Source: Geojedonia sp051814705
GTDB taxonomy: Bacteria; Bacteroidota; Bacteroidia; Flavobacteriales; Flavobacteriaceae
Length of the DNA stretch: 64,000 bases
NCBI GenBank assembly: GCA_051814705.1
Contig: JBPWQW010000001.1
Span: 1,178,001 to 1,242,000, forward strand
Direction of reading: 5' to 3'
Every line of letters starts with the position of its first letter. Position 1 is the stretch's first letter. The notes below the pieces were generated by a model. It saw nothing but the letters and a program-made list of their open reading frames with translations. It had not been told where the DNA came from and did not search any database. A program made the position numbers and the translations under genes. Shown one piece after another: positions 9,301-19,400 of this stretch.

Positions 9301-10114
9301 CTACTGGGGTTTGTAGTGATTTGATTTCAGCCGCATCCATATTGGTAATAACGTAAACATGTCCAATGTTGGTCATATCATTAAACAGTTTTACACTTAT
9401 TGTATACATATCGCTATTGTTATCTAATGCAAACGTATTTATAGTTCCAATGGGAATGCCTTTGGGGAATATTGTTGATTGGCCTCCAGTAATGATGGTG
9501 TCTCCAATACTAATGGGGGCAAATTTTGAAATATCAATTAATTGAACAAATTCAGGAGATTTTGTATTCCAAATTAAAGAACCAATATGATTTGAAGCTT
9601 TAAGTTGGGCATTGATTCTACTTTTAGTGTTCAAGATTGAGATCACTCGCGAATAATTTTGTGAAGTATTGTCTATAATACCTACAATACCTTTTGAGGT
9701 AATGACCCCTAAGTCCTGCTTTATGCCATAGTTTGAGCCCTTATCTAGCGTTAAATAATTTTTGGTGTTAGAATAACTGTTTTTGATAACAGTAGCCGTT
9801 TTAAATTCAAAATTTATATGAACTAAACTGTCAGCCTTAGTAACCTTATTGCTTATGGTTTTAGAGTTGTAAAGGATGGCTTTAAGTTGATTGTTTTCTT
9901 CGACTAAAATCTTGTTTTGTTCTTTTAAATTAAAATAACTTTTAATGTTATTGGAGGTGTTTAAAATGCTTCCAGACAGAAAATTTGTCGAGCTGATAAA
10001 TTTACTCTTATGATAAGAATGGGATTGGATTGTTAAGGCTAATGATAAACTAAAAAGCAACAAAAACAAGAGAAACGATTTGTTTCGGATGACAAAGTTT
10101 ATTATTTGCTGCAT
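9293..10114 (-). CDS. mreC: Rod-shape determining protein MreC
   Basis: A 273-residue bitopic protein: a short cytoplasmic tail, one membrane helix (about 12-30), a coiled coil (about 60-85, KEQNKILVEENNQLKAILY) and a periplasmic beta-rich domain with LDKGSNYGIKQDLGVITSKG and TGGQSTIFPKGIPIG. It scaffolds PBP2 and RodA at the membrane over MreB filaments. The start is 9 bp downstream of mreB. Length is slightly below that of enterobacterial MreC but usual for Flavobacteria. Confidence 0.92.
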   Translation of the reverse strand: MQQIINFVIRNKSFLLFLLLFSLSLALTIQSHSYHKSKFISSTNFLSGSILNTSNNIKSYFNLKEQNKILVEENNQLKAILYNSKTISNKVTKADSLVHINFEFKTATVIKNSYSNTKNYLTLDKGSNYGIKQDLGVITSKGIVGIIDNTSQNYSRVISILNTKSRINAQLKASNHIGSLIWNTKSPEFVQLIDISKFAPISIGDTIITGGQSTIFPKGIPIGTINTFALDNNSDMYTISVKLFNDMTNIGHVYVITNMDAAEIKSLQTPVDE

Positions 10115-10123
10115 TTAGGTTTA

Positions 10124-11152
10124 TTATTTTATCAATACACTTTTAAATCTAATTAGATTTTTAAGGACTATTCCTGTGCCTCTTACAACAGCTCTCAATG
10201 GGTCTTCTGCAATATAAACAGGCAGATCGGTTTTTAAGGAAAGACGTTTGTCCAAGCCTCTTAGCATCGATCCTCCACCAGCAAGATAAATTCCAGTATT
10301 GTAAATATCGGCAGCCAATTCGGGAGGTGTTTGTGATAAAGTTTCCATGACAGAATCTTCAACACGCACTATGGATTTGTCCAAGGCTTTAGCGATTTCT
10401 CGATACCCAATTTGAACTTGTTTTGGTTTTCCGGTAAGCAAATCTCGACCTTGAACACTCATTTCTTCTGGCGGAAGGTCCAAATCTTCGGTTGCTGCAC
10501 CAATTTGAATTTTTATTTTTTCGGCTGTTCTGTCTCCAACATAAAGATTATGTTGTGTACGCATGTAATAAATAATATCGTTTGTAAACACATCTCCAGC
10601 TACTTTTACCGATTTGTCGCAAACAATTCCACCAAGTGCAATGACTGCGATTTCTGTAGTACCACCACCTATATCCACAATCATGTTTCCTTTGGGCTGC
10701 ATAATATCAATCCCGATCCCAATAGCTGCGGCCATGGGTTCGTGAATCAAATAGACTTCTTTACCATTGACCCGCTCACAAGATTCTTTTACGGCTCGCA
10801 TCTCCACTTCGGTAATACCCGAAGGGATGCAAACCACCATGCGTAGGGCAGGGGTGAACATTTTCTTTTTTAAGGCGGGTATATTTTTAATGAACAAGTT
10901 GATCATTTGCTCACTGGCATCAAAATCGGCAATTACACCATCTTTTAAAGGCCTGATCGTTTTGATGTTTTCATGTGTTTTTCCTTGCATCATGGCGGCT
11001 TCCTTGCCAACTGCAATTATTTTTCCTGAAATTCGGTCTCTGGCAACTATAGAGGGACTATCGACCACAACTTTATCGTTGTGTATAATAAGTGTATTTG
11101 CTGTTCCTAAATCTATGGCTATTTCTTCGGTTAAGAAATCAAAAAATCCCAT
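10124..11152 (-). CDS. mreB: Cell shape-determining actin homologue MreB
   Basis: Bacterial actin of 342 residues that forms membrane-bound filaments guiding the elongasome. Actin-fold nucleotide motifs are visible: phosphate 1 IAIDLGTANT (11-20), phosphate 2 NMIVDIGGGTTEIAVIALGG and the adenosine motif GIYLAGGGSMLRG. The N-terminal GFFDFL stretch is a likely membrane-binding amphipathic patch. It is the first gene of mreB-mreC-mreD-pbp2-rodA, all on the minus strand and packed or overlapping. purH lies 152 bp upstream on the same strand. A weak -7-like sequence, TACATTTA (11213-11206), could serve the cluster. Confidence 0.97.
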   Translation of the reverse strand: MGFFDFLTEEIAIDLGTANTLIIHNDKVVVDSPSIVARDRISGKIIAVGKEAAMMQGKTHENIKTIRPLKDGVIADFDASEQMINLFIKNIPALKKKMFTPALRMVVCIPSGITEVEMRAVKESCERVNGKEVYLIHEPMAAAIGIGIDIMQPKGNMIVDIGGGTTEIAVIALGGIVCDKSVKVAGDVFTNDIIYYMRTQHNLYVGDRTAEKIKIQIGAATEDLDLPPEEMSVQGRDLLTGKPKQVQIGYREIAKALDKSIVRVEDSVMETLSQTPPELAADIYNTGIYLAGGGSMLRGLDKRLSLKTDLPVYIAEDPLRAVVRGTGIVLKNLIRFKSVLIK

Positions 11153-11303
11153 GTGCTATAATTGATTTTGCAGGTTAATATTAATAGTTGTTTTGCTGTT
11201 GTTTGTAAATGTAATAAAAGTTAAGAAATATATTCTATAATATTAATAATCATATTTTTTGAATATAACCAACAGTTATGAGATTTCCGCGAATGTGTAA
11301 AAT

Positions 11304-12836
11304 TTAGTGTTTAAAATGACGGGTTCCAGTAAAAACCATGGCTAGGTTATGGTCGTTACAATAATCAATACTCAATTGATCTTTAATGGAACCTCCAGGT
11401 TGAATCACCGCTGTTACGCCTGCTTGTTTTGCAATTTCAACACAATCTGGAAACGGGAAAAAGGCATCACTGGCCATTACAGCACCATTTAAATCAAAAT
11501 TAAAGGAATGTGCTTTGTGAATGGCTTGATTGAGTGCATCCACACGGCTGGTTTGCCCGGTACCACTAGCACATAATTGTTTGTTTTTTGCCATAACTAT
11601 AGTGTTGGATTTTGTGTGTTTGCAAATTTTTGAAGCAAACAATAAATCGTCTAACTCGTTTTTTGTGGGTTTATTGTTAGTTGTATAGGTCAAATGCTCA
11701 ACTGCATCTGTAATAGTGTCCCTGCCCTGAACCAAAACGCCGTTAAGGCAAGTTCTTACTGTGGTTTTAGGAAGTTCAACCTCCTTCAAAATTAAAAGAA
11801 TGCGATTCTTTTTACCTTTTAAAATGTCCAAAGCTTCGCTTGAAAAAGAAGGAGCAATCACGACTTCACAAAATAGGCCATGTATGTCTTCGGCCGTAGC
11901 TTTATCAATTTCAACATTACTGATTAAAATGCCACCAAAAGCCGAGACAGGGTCACCTGCCAATGCATCTACATAGGCTTGATGGATCGACTCTCTTTGT
12001 GCAATGCCACAGGCATTATTATGTTTTAAAATGGCAAAGGTAGGCTTGTCACCTTTAAATTCATTCATTAAATTTACCGCAGCATCAACATCCAAAAGAT
12101 TGTTATAACTTAATTCTTTGCCATGAAGCTTAGTAAAAATGGCGTCAAAATCCCCAAAGAAAAACCCTTTTTGATGTGGGTTTTCTCCATAGCGCAATAC
12201 GTTCCCGTTGGTTTCACTTATTTTTAGAGCTGCTTCTTCATGGTTTTTGTTGAAGTAGTTAAAAATAGCCGTATCATAATGTGAGGACACATTGAAGGCT
12301 TTAGTGGCAAAACGTTTTCTGTCAGCTTCAGAGGTTGTTCCTTTTTGTGATGTCAATAAATCCAGAAATTCATTATAATCTTCAACTGAAGACACACAAA
12401 TCACGTCGGCATAATTTTTAGCAGCAGCTCTTATTAAAGAAATTCCACCAATATCAATTTTTTCAATGATATCTTCATTACTGGCTCCAGAAGCCACCGT
12501 TTTTTCAAAAGGATATAAATCCACAATCACCAAATCTATTTGAGGAATATCAAAATCGGCCAATTCTGCAATATCGCTATCAATATGTTGTCGGTTTAAA
12601 ATGCCTCCAAAAACCTTAGGGTGCAAAGTTTTAACGCGACCGCCTAATATTGAAGGATAGGAGGTTACATCTTCAACAGGAATAACGGTTATTCCTAAAT
12701 CTTTAATAAATTTTTCAGTCCCTCCTGTAGAATAAAGGGTGACGTTTTGGTGGTTTAATTCTTTAACAATGGGTTCCAATCCGTCCTTACTAAAAACAGA
12801 AATTAATGCCGATTTAATGCTTTTGCTGTTGCTCAT
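11304..12836 (-). CDS. purH: Bifunctional AICAR formyltransferase / IMP cyclohydrolase
   Basis: Catalyses the last two steps of purine synthesis: formylation of AICAR and ring closure to IMP. The protein has 510 residues. The N-terminal MGS-like cyclohydrolase domain shows ALISVFSKDGL, YSTGGTEKF and LGGRVKTLHPKVFGGIL. The C-terminal transformylase shows LRYGENPHQKG and the catalytic LKHNNACG. I start it at the ATG at 12836. A further in-frame TTG at 12863 lies inside the -7 promoter box and is unlikely to be translated. The middle transformylase segment appears intact. Confidence 0.95.
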   Translation of the reverse strand: MSNSKSIKSALISVFSKDGLEPIVKELNHQNVTLYSTGGTEKFIKDLGITVIPVEDVTSYPSILGGRVKTLHPKVFGGILNRQHIDSDIAELADFDIPQIDLVIVDLYPFEKTVASGASNEDIIEKIDIGGISLIRAAAKNYADVICVSSVEDYNEFLDLLTSQKGTTSEADRKRFATKAFNVSSHYDTAIFNYFNKNHEEAALKISETNGNVLRYGENPHQKGFFFGDFDAIFTKLHGKELSYNNLLDVDAAVNLMNEFKGDKPTFAILKHNNACGIAQRESIHQAYVDALAGDPVSAFGGILISNVEIDKATAEDIHGLFCEVVIAPSFSSEALDILKGKKNRILLILKEVELPKTTVRTCLNGVLVQGRDTITDAVEHLTYTTNNKPTKNELDDLLFASKICKHTKSNTIVMAKNKQLCASGTGQTSRVDALNQAIHKAHSFNFDLNGAVMASDAFFPFPDCVEIAKQAGVTAVIQPGGSIKDQLSIDYCNDHNLAMVFTGTRHFKH

Positions 12837-12860
12837 TATGTGGTTGTGTGATTTAAAATG

Positions 12861-12868
12861 CAAAAGTA
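12861..12868 (-). promoter_or_regulatory. -7 element of purH promoter
   Basis: On the minus strand this reads TACTTTTG, an exact TAnnTTTG, ending 24 bp before the purH ATG. No well-spaced TTTG was found at -33. Confidence 0.5.
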
Positions 12869-12985
12869 CATATTATCAAAGAAATTTCAGGTTAAGAAAA
12901 GGCAGTTTATTTAGTCTTTTTGTAACAAATAAATATTACAAACGTCCTATCTTTAATATTTTAAAAAAAAACCTCCTAAAAACAC

Positions 12986-14236
12986 GTGTTAGTTTATTTA
13001 CGATTATTTAAAGAAAGTTTTTCGTTTGCACTTAATGCCTTGCGAAACAATAAATTGCGTACGTTTCTGTCTTTATTAGGCGTCACTATAGGTATTTTCT
13101 CCATCATTGGAGTTTTATCGGCAGTAGATTCATTGGATAAAAATATTCAGGAGAATTTATCTGGATTGGATAAAAACACCATATACCTTACTAAATATTC
13201 GTTTGGTCCAACCAGTATACCAAGATGGCAACGTGACCGTTTCCCGCAGGTAGAATATACCGATTTTGATTATATAAATAAGAGTGTTCCAGATATTGAA
13301 GCTTCGGCTTATGTTATTTTTGGAGGCAGAGAAACCGTAAAATATGAAGCAGAAACCATTGCTGGTGTAGATGTCACTCCTGTTTCCAATGGAATTTATG
13401 AAGTCGAGGACTTAAAAATTGGACAAGGACGTTTTTATACGGAGTCCGAATCGGTGTCTGGAGCTCCGGTTATTGTTATAGGATATTCTATTGCCGAAAA
13501 TTTATTTGGGAGTTCGAACCCTTTAGGCAAACAAGTTAGGGTTTATGGTAGAAAGCTCACCGTAATTGGAGTTTTGAAAAAATTTGGGGCAGCCCTATTT
13601 GATTCTCCCGACGAAAAAGCATATGTGCCTGCAAATTTTGTAAGACAATTTAGAAATGGAGGGGCAGATGGTATTCCGGGGGCGATCATTATTAAACCTA
13701 AAAAAGGGGTTGATATGGGAGCTTTTGAGCAAGTTTTGAAGCAGAAATACAGAAATTACAGAGGTCTTAAAGCTGGTGAACCGGACAATTTTTTTGTAAA
13801 CAAACTTTCTGGAATGACTGATGCCATTGATGGTATTATTGGTTTTATGAATATAGTGGGTTGGATTATTAGTGGCTTTTCACTTTTGGTTGGAGGCTTT
13901 GGTATCGCCAATATTATGTTTGTTAGTGTAAAAGAGCGAACCAATCTAATTGGAATACAAAAATCGTTGGGAGCAAAAAACAGGTTTATTATGTTTCAGT
14001 TTTTGTTTGAAGCCATTGTTTTGGCCGTTATTGGTGGCGTAATTGGATTAATTTTGGTATGGATCACTGCTCAAGTAGCTTCAAATTTTACTGGAGACTT
14101 TGAATTTGTATTATCCTTTTGGAACATGTTATTAGGTTTTTCGCTATCTACCTTAATAGGGCTGATTTCAGGAGTGATTCCTGCAATATCGGCGTCTAGA
14201 TTAGATCCAGTGGAAGCCATTAGAACTGGACAGTAA
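12986..14236 (+). CDS. ABC transporter permease, MacB/FtsX type
   Basis: A 416-residue inner-membrane protein of the MacB-like permease family. After a cytoplasmic amphipathic start (FKESFSFALNALRNNKLRTF) comes membrane helix 1 (LLGVTIGIFSIIGVLSAVDS), a large periplasmic MacB_PCD domain (about 45-280) and an FtsX domain with three helices near the C-terminus, ending in SASRLDPVEAIRTGQ. The family couples ATP hydrolysis to mechanical work across the envelope, such as lipoprotein or drug extrusion. The start is a GTG at 12986, supported by homologues beginning MLxYLRL. No ATPase partner is adjacent, so it must be encoded elsewhere. It is divergent from purH. Confidence 0.87.
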   Translation: MLVYLRLFKESFSFALNALRNNKLRTFLSLLGVTIGIFSIIGVLSAVDSLDKNIQENLSGLDKNTIYLTKYSFGPTSIPRWQRDRFPQVEYTDFDYINKSVPDIEASAYVIFGGRETVKYEAETIAGVDVTPVSNGIYEVEDLKIGQGRFYTESESVSGAPVIVIGYSIAENLFGSSNPLGKQVRVYGRKLTVIGVLKKFGAALFDSPDEKAYVPANFVRQFRNGGADGIPGAIIIKPKKGVDMGAFEQVLKQKYRNYRGLKAGEPDNFFVNKLSGMTDAIDGIIGFMNIVGWIISGFSLLVGGFGIANIMFVSVKERTNLIGIQKSLGAKNRFIMFQFLFEAIVLAVIGGVIGLILVWITAQVASNFTGDFEFVLSFWNMLLGFSLSTLIGLISGVIPAISASRLDPVEAIRTGQ

Positions 14237-14310
14237 TCAAAATAAAAGTTTGAAAAATTAGATGCCAAATGCCGAAAGCTTTACAATTGGATTTTGGTAC
14301 TTTTTATTTG

Positions 14311-14330
14311 CTTGCTTGTCGGCAGACAGG
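14311..14330. repeat. Short palindromic intergenic repeat
   Basis: CTTGTC and GACAGG flank GGCA in a 20-bp unit between two convergent genes, giving a 6-bp stem with one G-T pair. It resembles the CCTGTCTGCCGACAGG-type palindromes I recall scattered through flavobacterial intergenic DNA. Confidence 0.4.
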
Positions 14331-14334
14331 AAAT

Positions 14335-14799
14335 TTATGAAAGTAGTTTAGTTACTTGGGCACATACAAACTCCAAAAAGCGCTCGTCGGCTTCAGTAAA
14401 CGGGTTCGCCGTGCTGGAATCAATGTCTATTTGCCCAATATTTTCTCCATTTACAAAAATAGGGATGACAATTTCTGCTTTTACAGAAATACTGCAGGCA
14501 ATATAATTGTCTTGAGCAGTCACATCAGGTACTACAAAATTTTGATTGCTTAACGCTACTTGCCCACAAATACCTTTTCCAAACGGGATGGTAATATGAT
14601 CGGTTGGTGCACCAACATAAGGGCCCAATTTGAGTTCGTTTTTATCACCATTCTTAAAATAAAATCCCACCCAATTATAATAGGACACATTGGCTTCAAG
14701 GAGTTCACAAATCTGTAATAGGCAATCGTTTAATTTGAATGCGTTATTTTTGTTGCTAACTATTTTTTCAATTTGCGGTTTTAAGCTTTCAAATATCAT
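14335..14799 (-). CDS. GAF domain protein, free methionine-(R)-sulfoxide reductase family
   Basis: A single GAF domain of 154 residues, cytoplasmic. It fits the fRMsr/YtsP family, which reduces free methionine-(R)-sulfoxide: NWVGFYF, GPYVGAPTDHITIPFGKGICG, YIACSISVKAEIVIPIF and IGQIDIDSSTANPFTEADE. Two conserved cysteines are present, Cys78 in KGICG and Cys102 in IACSI. The cysteine ten residues after the first, found in E. coli fRMsr, is replaced (Phe88). Reductase activity is therefore plausible but not certain. The gene is convergent with the ABC permease and divergent from xrtF. Confidence 0.75.
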   Translation of the reverse strand: MIFESLKPQIEKIVSNKNNAFKLNDCLLQICELLEANVSYYNWVGFYFKNGDKNELKLGPYVGAPTDHITIPFGKGICGQVALSNQNFVVPDVTAQDNYIACSISVKAEIVIPIFVNGENIGQIDIDSSTANPFTEADERFLEFVCAQVTKLLS

Positions 14800-14887
14800 T
14801 TGTTAAAATATTTTGGTAAAAGTATTAAAAGGGACGCTAAGAATAATTCAATTTGCATAAATTTAACCTAAATATTTAATTGTTTAT

Positions 14888-15439
14888 TTGAAGGCATTAT
14901 TAAAAAAATATAAGTCTGTAGTAAAGTTTATATTAACATTTTTGTTAGTGTATTTGGCACTTTCAGTGTCTTACAAAATGTACTTGGATATCTCTGTTGG
15001 TTCAAAATATTACCCCGATTTTATAACTCATATTGTGGCTAAACAAACAGACGAGATCATAAGGGCGTTTGGCTATGAGGCCGAAATTGCCAACCACCCA
15101 AATGAGCCTTCAATTAAACTAATTATAAACAATAAGTATGTTGCTAGGGCTGTGGAGGGCTGTAACTCGATAAGTGTGATTATTTTGTTTGTGTCGTTTA
15201 TGATTGCTTTTGCTGGTCGATTAAAACCAACGATTTTATACATCCTTGCAGGGAGTATTTTAATTTATTCTGTCAATTTATTTCGGATTGCAATTCTATC
15301 CATTGGGCTGTACCATTATCCGTGGAGGCGAGAAATTTTACATACCGTTATTTTTCCCTTAATTATTTATGGACTAGTTTTTTTACTTTGGATGCTTTGG
15401 GTCAACAATTTTTCTAAATTTAAACGAAGCCATGACTAA
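14888..15439 (+). CDS. xrtF: Exosortase family protein XrtF
   Basis: Multi-pass membrane cysteine protease/transpeptidase of the exosortase/archaeosortase group, 183 residues. The presumed catalytic triad is in place: Cys92 in VEGCNSISVIILF, Arg133 in VNLFRIAILS and His152 in WRREILHTVIFP. Exosortases process proteins with a PEP-CTERM-like tail; XrtF is the short Bacteroidota form. The only reasonable start is TTG at 14888, since no ATG precedes the first membrane helix in frame. The partner gene overlaps its end by 8 bp. Confidence 0.88.
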   Translation: MKALLKKYKSVVKFILTFLLVYLALSVSYKMYLDISVGSKYYPDFITHIVAKQTDEIIRAFGYEAEIANHPNEPSIKLIINNKYVARAVEGCNSISVIILFVSFMIAFAGRLKPTILYILAGSILIYSVNLFRIAILSIGLYHYPWRREILHTVIFPLIIYGLVFLLWMLWVNNFSKFKRSHD

Positions 15440-15860
15440 TCCTTTGAGATACATAGTGATTGTTGTTTTATTTGGATTACTGGTTTTAATACGGGTTTTT
15501 GAAAGCGAACTGTTTTACGATCCGTATTTGCTTTTTTTTAAAAACGATTATTTGTACATGGATTTTCCTAGGCGAGAAATTTTAAAACTAAGTCTCTTTA
15601 CATCATTGCGATACATCTTAAATTCTGGAATTTCCATCAGTATTATTTTTTTGCTATTTAAAGATATTTCCATTGTGAAATTTTCGGCATTGGTCTATTC
15701 AATTGCTTACGGTATACTTCTTTTAATATTCCTATATTTTGTGATAAATCCGAGACAAGCAGATTATTATCTCTTTTTCAATTTTAGACGGTTTCTCATT
15801 CAACCAATTTTGTTATTGCTTTTATTACCAGCGTTTTATTATTATAAGTTGAAGCGTTGA
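15432..15860 (+). CDS. Exosortase F system-associated membrane protein
   Basis: A 142-residue protein with about four hydrophobic helices, starting 8 bp inside xrtF. Its position, size and segments such as FYDPYLLFFKNDYL and NFRRFLIQPILLLL match the protein always found next to XrtF in Flavobacteria. The biochemical role is unknown; a chaperone or substrate-presenting role for XrtF is inferred only from constant linkage. Confidence 0.8.
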   Translation: MTNPLRYIVIVVLFGLLVLIRVFESELFYDPYLLFFKNDYLYMDFPRREILKLSLFTSLRYILNSGISISIIFLLFKDISIVKFSALVYSIAYGILLLIFLYFVINPRQADYYLFFNFRRFLIQPILLLLLLPAFYYYKLKR

Positions 15861-15921
15861 GGTGTTAATATTTTGATAATTATCTGTTTAGATTGATGAT
15901 ATTTTTTGTATCATTGTGTCG

Positions 15922-16338
15922 ATGAATAAGGTATTTCAAAAAATAGCATCTGTGTTCATGGCATGTGTAGTTTTAATTTCTACGATGTCATTTACCATTA
16001 ATATGCATTATTGTGGAGATACATTGATGGATACAGCACTGTTCAATAAGGCTAAATCTTGCGGAATGGAACTGGTCAAAACGATCACAACTTCAGATTG
16101 TTCTATTGCTAAAAAGGATTGTTGTAAAGAAGAGCAGATAGTGCTAAAAGGACTTGATGAGATAAAAATGACGTTTGATAAGTTGACGTCAGGACAACAA
16201 ATTTTTGTTGCGTCTTTTGTTTATTCTTATATAAACCTTTTTGAAAACTTTGATGAGAATGTCTATACATTTTCAGATTACCCACCACCACTCATTGTCA
16301 AGAGTATTTACAAACTTGACGAGACCTATTTAATTTGA
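15922..16338 (+). CDS. HYC_CC_PP family secreted protein
   Basis: About 138 residues with a signal-type hydrophobic N-terminus (KIASVFMACVVLISTMSFT). It carries the three landmarks for which this Bacteroidota family is named: HYC in NMHYCGD, CC in KKDCCKEE and PP in SDYPPPLIVKSIYKLDE. Family members usually sit beside CusA-type metal efflux pumps, as here (the pump starts 108 bp downstream). The cysteine/histidine pattern suggests periplasmic Cu or Ag binding, an inference. I prefer the ATG at 15922 over a GTG six bases earlier. Confidence 0.72.
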   Translation: MNKVFQKIASVFMACVVLISTMSFTINMHYCGDTLMDTALFNKAKSCGMELVKTITTSDCSIAKKDCCKEEQIVLKGLDEIKMTFDKLTSGQQIFVASFVYSYINLFENFDENVYTFSDYPPPLIVKSIYKLDETYLI

Positions 16339-16446
16339 TTTTTAAAGCTTAGACGCCATTATTCGATAACTTCTTGTTATTGAGATAATTTGCTGTATTC
16401 GGTGTTTTCGTACCACCCATGTCTAACGGTTTAATAATCAAATTAC

Positions 16447-19400
16447 ATGTTAAATAAAATCATAAAATATTTCCTTGAGAACAAGTTGATTACTGTTCTT
16501 ATCTTGATAACCTTTATTGTATGGGGTGTATCCACATCGCCATTTAATTGGAATACGGGGTTTTTGCCAAAAGATCCAGTGCCAGTCGATGCCATTCCCG
16601 ATTTAGGTGAAAATCAACAAATTGTGTTTACCGAATGGCCTGGGAGGTCACCACAGGATATTGAAGATCAAATTACCTATCCACTCACGACCTCACTTTT
16701 AGGAATTCCAAATGTAAAATCTATTAGAAGCACTTCGATGTTTGGCTTCTCTAGCATTTATATCATTTTTGAGGAAAAAGTAGATTTCTATTGGTCTCGT
16801 TCCAGAGTTTTGGAAAAGTTGAATTCTTTACCAAATAATTTATTGCCTGGTGATGTGAAACCTGCATTGGGCCCCGATGCCACAGCTTTAGGCCAGGTGT
16901 ATTGGTATACTATTGAAGGTCGTGATCCACAGGGCAATGTTACTGGTGGCTGGGATTTAGACGAATTGCGCTCCGTTCAAGATTACTATGTTAAATATGC
17001 TCTTAATGGCGTTTCTGGTGTTTCTGAAGTAGCGTCTGTTGGAGGCTATGTAAAAGAGTATCAAATTGATGTGAATCCAGATGCCTTAAAAGCCTATAAT
17101 ATTGGGATTGATATGGTTATGATGGCAGTAAAAAATTCCAATCGGGATATCGGTGCCAAAACCCTTGAAATTAATAAAGCAGAATATTTTATTCGTGGAC
17201 TTGGGTACATTAAATCTACCCAAGATATAGAAAATACCGTGGTAAGTGTTACCAATAACAAACCCATTCTCATAAAAGATGTGGCTCATGTTAGTTTGGG
17301 ACCTGAAACACGTAGAGGCGTTCTCGATAAAGGTGGTGCTGAAGTTGTTGGAGGGGTTGTTGTGGCTCGGTATGGCTCAAACCCTCTAGAGGTTATTAAT
17401 AATGTTAAGACTAAAATAAAAGAATTTTCGGCAGGCTTACCTAAAAAAACCTTGTCAGATGGAACCATAAGCCAATTAACCATTGTCCCTTTTTATGACC
17501 GAACCCACCTTATTGAAGAAACCATAAGCACCTTAGAAACGGCATTATCACACGAGATACTCATTTGTATTATCGTAGTGCTTGTTCTCATGATGAATCT
17601 AAGGGCTTCATTTATTATTTCTAGTTTATTGCCTGTTGGGGTACTCATGACTTTTATAGTGATGCGCTATGCTGGCGTGGATGCCAATGTGGTTGCCTTG
17701 TCTGGTATTGCTATCGCTATTGGAGTTATGGTAGATATCGGAATTGTATTTGTTGAAAATATTATTCGGCATTTAGAAATGCCCGAAAACAAAGGTGTTA
17801 AGGGGAAACAATTAATGAACGTCATTTATGTTGCCACCAAAGAAGTGGCATCAGCTATCACAACCGCTTTAGCAACAACAGTGGTGAGTTTTATTCCTGT
17901 TTTTGCGATGGTAGGTGCCGAAGGAAAACTGTTTAGGCCCTTGGCATTTACCAAAACCTTTGCCTTATTAGGTGCTTTTGTTTTAGGTATTGTGGTATTA
18001 CCGGCGTTAGCACATTTTGTTTTCGGTATTAATTATGATAAAAAGAAGGTTAAAAGAACTTGGGGTATTATATTAATCGTAGGTGGTTTGCTTTTGGCAA
18101 TTTATATGCACATTTGGCTACCATTGGTGTTGTGTGTGCTAGGGTTGAATTCATTTTTTGAACATAAACTGCCACTCAAATTTAATGCTTATACAAAATA
18201 CATTAATATAGGTTTGACCTTATTTATTGCCACCTTTTTTTTAGCAGAAGAGTGGATGCCTTTGGGACCTCAAAATTATCTGGTTGTAAATTATGTGTTT
18301 GTACTGGTTTTATTAGGCTCTATTTTAGGAATGCTTTTGACGATTGTTCATTTTTATGAGCCCGTACTAAAATGGTGCTTGAACAATAAGGGAAAATTCA
18401 TGTTAATTCCATTGTTTACCTTGTTATTTGGGGTTTTCGTTTGGATTGGATTTGATAGCACTTTTAGCTTTGCTTCAAAAGGATTCGAAAAAATAGGGTG
18501 GAACATAAAACAAACGAAGGCCTGGACTTCAATTTCCAAATCATTTCCCGGTATTGGGTCAGAGTTTATGCCAACCTTAAATGAAGGGTCCTTTTTATTA
18601 ATGCCTACCGCCATGCCCCACGCAGGATTGGAAGAGAGCAAAAACACCGTTCAGAAATTGGATATGTTGATCGCCAGTATTCCAGAAGTGGACGTAGCTG
18701 TTGGAAAATTAGGCAGAGTAGAAAGCGCCATTGACCCTGCACCAATTTCTATGTTTGAAAACATTATTAATTACAAATCTGAATTTATAGCTTCCGAAGA
18801 TGGAAAACCCAAACGGTTTAAGGTTGATAAAGAGGATAGGTTTGTTCTTAAAAGTGGGACAGCATTAGCAAATGATGATGCTTTACTTCAAAACATAAAA
18901 GAAGATGATTTGGTGCTAGATGATGATGGAGAATATTATAGAAACTGGCGTTCTCATATTAAAAACTCAGATGATATTTGGAAAGAAATAGTTAAAGTTT
19001 CCAAACTGCCCGGGATTACTTCGGCACCTAAATTGCAGCCAATAGAAACCCGCTTAGTCATGTTGCAAACAGGCATGCGCGCCCCAATGGGGATTAAGGT
19101 GTATGGACCCGATTTAAAAACCATTCAAGATTTTGGTTTAGAGTTGGAAACTATATTAAAGCAAGTCCCTTCTGTAAAATCAGAAGCTGTTTTTGCTGAT
19201 AGAATTGTTGGAAAACCCTATTTACAACTTAATATTAATCGCTCTGCCATTGCTCGCTACGGATTAAGTGTAGAACAAGTGCAACAAGTTATAGAAACTG
19301 CAGTAGGTGGTATGAAAATCACCACAACGGTTGAAGGCAGGGAACGTTATCCTGTAAGGGTGAGATATCCTAGGGAATTACGCGATGATCCAGAAAAAAT

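Noticed and set aside
10412..11165. Open frames opposite mreB
   Set aside because: They lie antisense to a clearly conserved gene and their products resemble no protein family.
12837..12863. TTG-started extension of purH
   Set aside because: It overlaps the -7 box at 12861-12868. The ATG at 12836 gives a 510-residue protein of normal length.
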